Source: Apostichopus californicus (lineage: Eukaryota; Echinodermata; Holothuroidea; Aspidochirotida; Stichopodidae). From it: DNA of 42,454 bases. Numbering within the stretch: position 1 is the stretch's first letter; each line of letters starts with the position of its first letter. A program made the translations under genes and the position numbers. The notes beneath the pieces are model-generated. The model worked only from the letters and a program-made list of their open reading frames with translations, had not been told where the DNA came from and ran no database searches. The stretch spans positions 9,094 to 51,547 of the forward strand of contig JAIPMN010007272.1 in the NCBI GenBank assembly GCA_020650975.1. The letters are read 5' to 3'. Positions 41,925-42,454 of this stretch are shown one piece after another.

Positions 41925-42454
41925 ATGGAGAGAAAGGCAAACAAGTTTGTTCACAAACTTGCAGAGAGGCTCATCAAACAATCTTATGGTAAGCTGGTAT
42001 CTTTTTAGTTTCCAAAAAGAAAAGGGGGTGGGGGGTTGGAATGTTGATGGGTTTTAAGTGTAGGCCCTAGGCCTATGCTGATATATGAAATTGATCAATG
42101 GATCATTAGCATGTTATTTTAGTGGCTGAAAAGACTATAAATACAACTACCTCACAATAGGCGCTTCTGAAATTGGAATACACGGCTGAATACTGCGTTA
42201 CTATGCCTAGATACTTGCAGTTACAGGTCTGATACATTGCACAATGATTCAATTGTTGGAAGGGCTACTGTATATAATATTGCATTTGCCCAATCATTAT
42301 TTGCACTTGTACCGTCTTTGATTTGATTCTTCTTTTTTTTAAATCAATTGTATTATTTCAGATGTTGCCCTAGACAGTGATGATCTCAGAAGAAGCTTTA
42401 GAGAAGTCGTGAGTGCAATGGAGAGAGGAAGATTGAAAAAGGAGTTGCTGCTAC
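41925..42454 (+). CDS. 5' end of an unidentified gene (two exons, truncated by window end)
   Basis: Exon 1 (41925-41988) starts MERKANKFVHKLAERLIKQS and ends before GTAAGC. Exon 2 begins at 42362 after a long T run and TTTCAG and continues in phase as DVALDSDDLRRSFREVVSAM, then ERGRLKKELLL, to the window edge. The strong splice sites, matching phase (1/1) and charged helical composition support a real gene. An in-frame TAA just before the ATG supports this start. The visible 52 residues look like an amphipathic helical bundle or coiled-coil start. I do not recognise the family and assign no function. Confidence 0.72.

Noticed and set aside
1..42454. CRISPR arrays, operons, phage or bacterial defence genes
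   Set aside because: The window is animal nuclear DNA with spliced genes. The tandem arrays lack the repeat-spacer pattern of CRISPR.

Overview
This is a stretch of animal nuclear DNA with two large intron-rich genes facing each other tail to tail, plus the 5' end of a third. Phase-matched GT-AG splice junctions, AT-rich introns, tandem minisatellites, LINE, SINE and TIR elements, and frequent long G/C runs all point to a metazoan. The single septin of the SEPT2 group and the single SETD1-type protein suggest an invertebrate. A marine deuterostome such as an echinoderm is my guess from general appearance, not something the sequence proves.

Left third (about 1.1-12 kb, + strand): a septin of the SEPT2/SEPT5 group. 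Eleven exons (the first tentative) join in phase into a 366-residue protein with P-loop, switch II, septin unique element and a C-terminal coiled coil. Its 3' UTR is built largely of minisatellites, and the first of these includes the stop codon.

Middle (about 13.5-36.2 kb, - strand): SETD1, the catalytic subunit of the Set1/COMPASS histone H3K4 methyltransferase. I resolve 17 phase-matched coding exons (about 1,830 residues) plus a tentative first exon. They encode the N-terminal basic segment, Set1-type RRM, long low-complexity and acidic linkers, an HCF-1-binding tetrapeptide, N-SET, the WDR5-interacting motif, SET and post-SET. Its introns hold a LINE ORF1 relic, a tRNA-derived SINE, a possible solo LTR, a 31-bp satellite and other repeats.

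Right part (36.2-41.9 kb): intergenic DNA with two related TIR-type elements that carry G/C runs. At 41.9 kb a + strand gene of unknown identity begins and runs off the window.

The most unusual feature is that three tandem arrays straddle exon edges. They lie at the 3' edge and splice donor of a septin exon (75 bp x 4), at the 3' edge and donor of a SETD1 exon (about 117 bp x 3), and over the septin stop codon (75-98 bp x 7). Each of the first two places extra decoy splice donors just inside the intron. I found no new enzymatic or defence system; the notable biology is this exon-edge repeat pattern.
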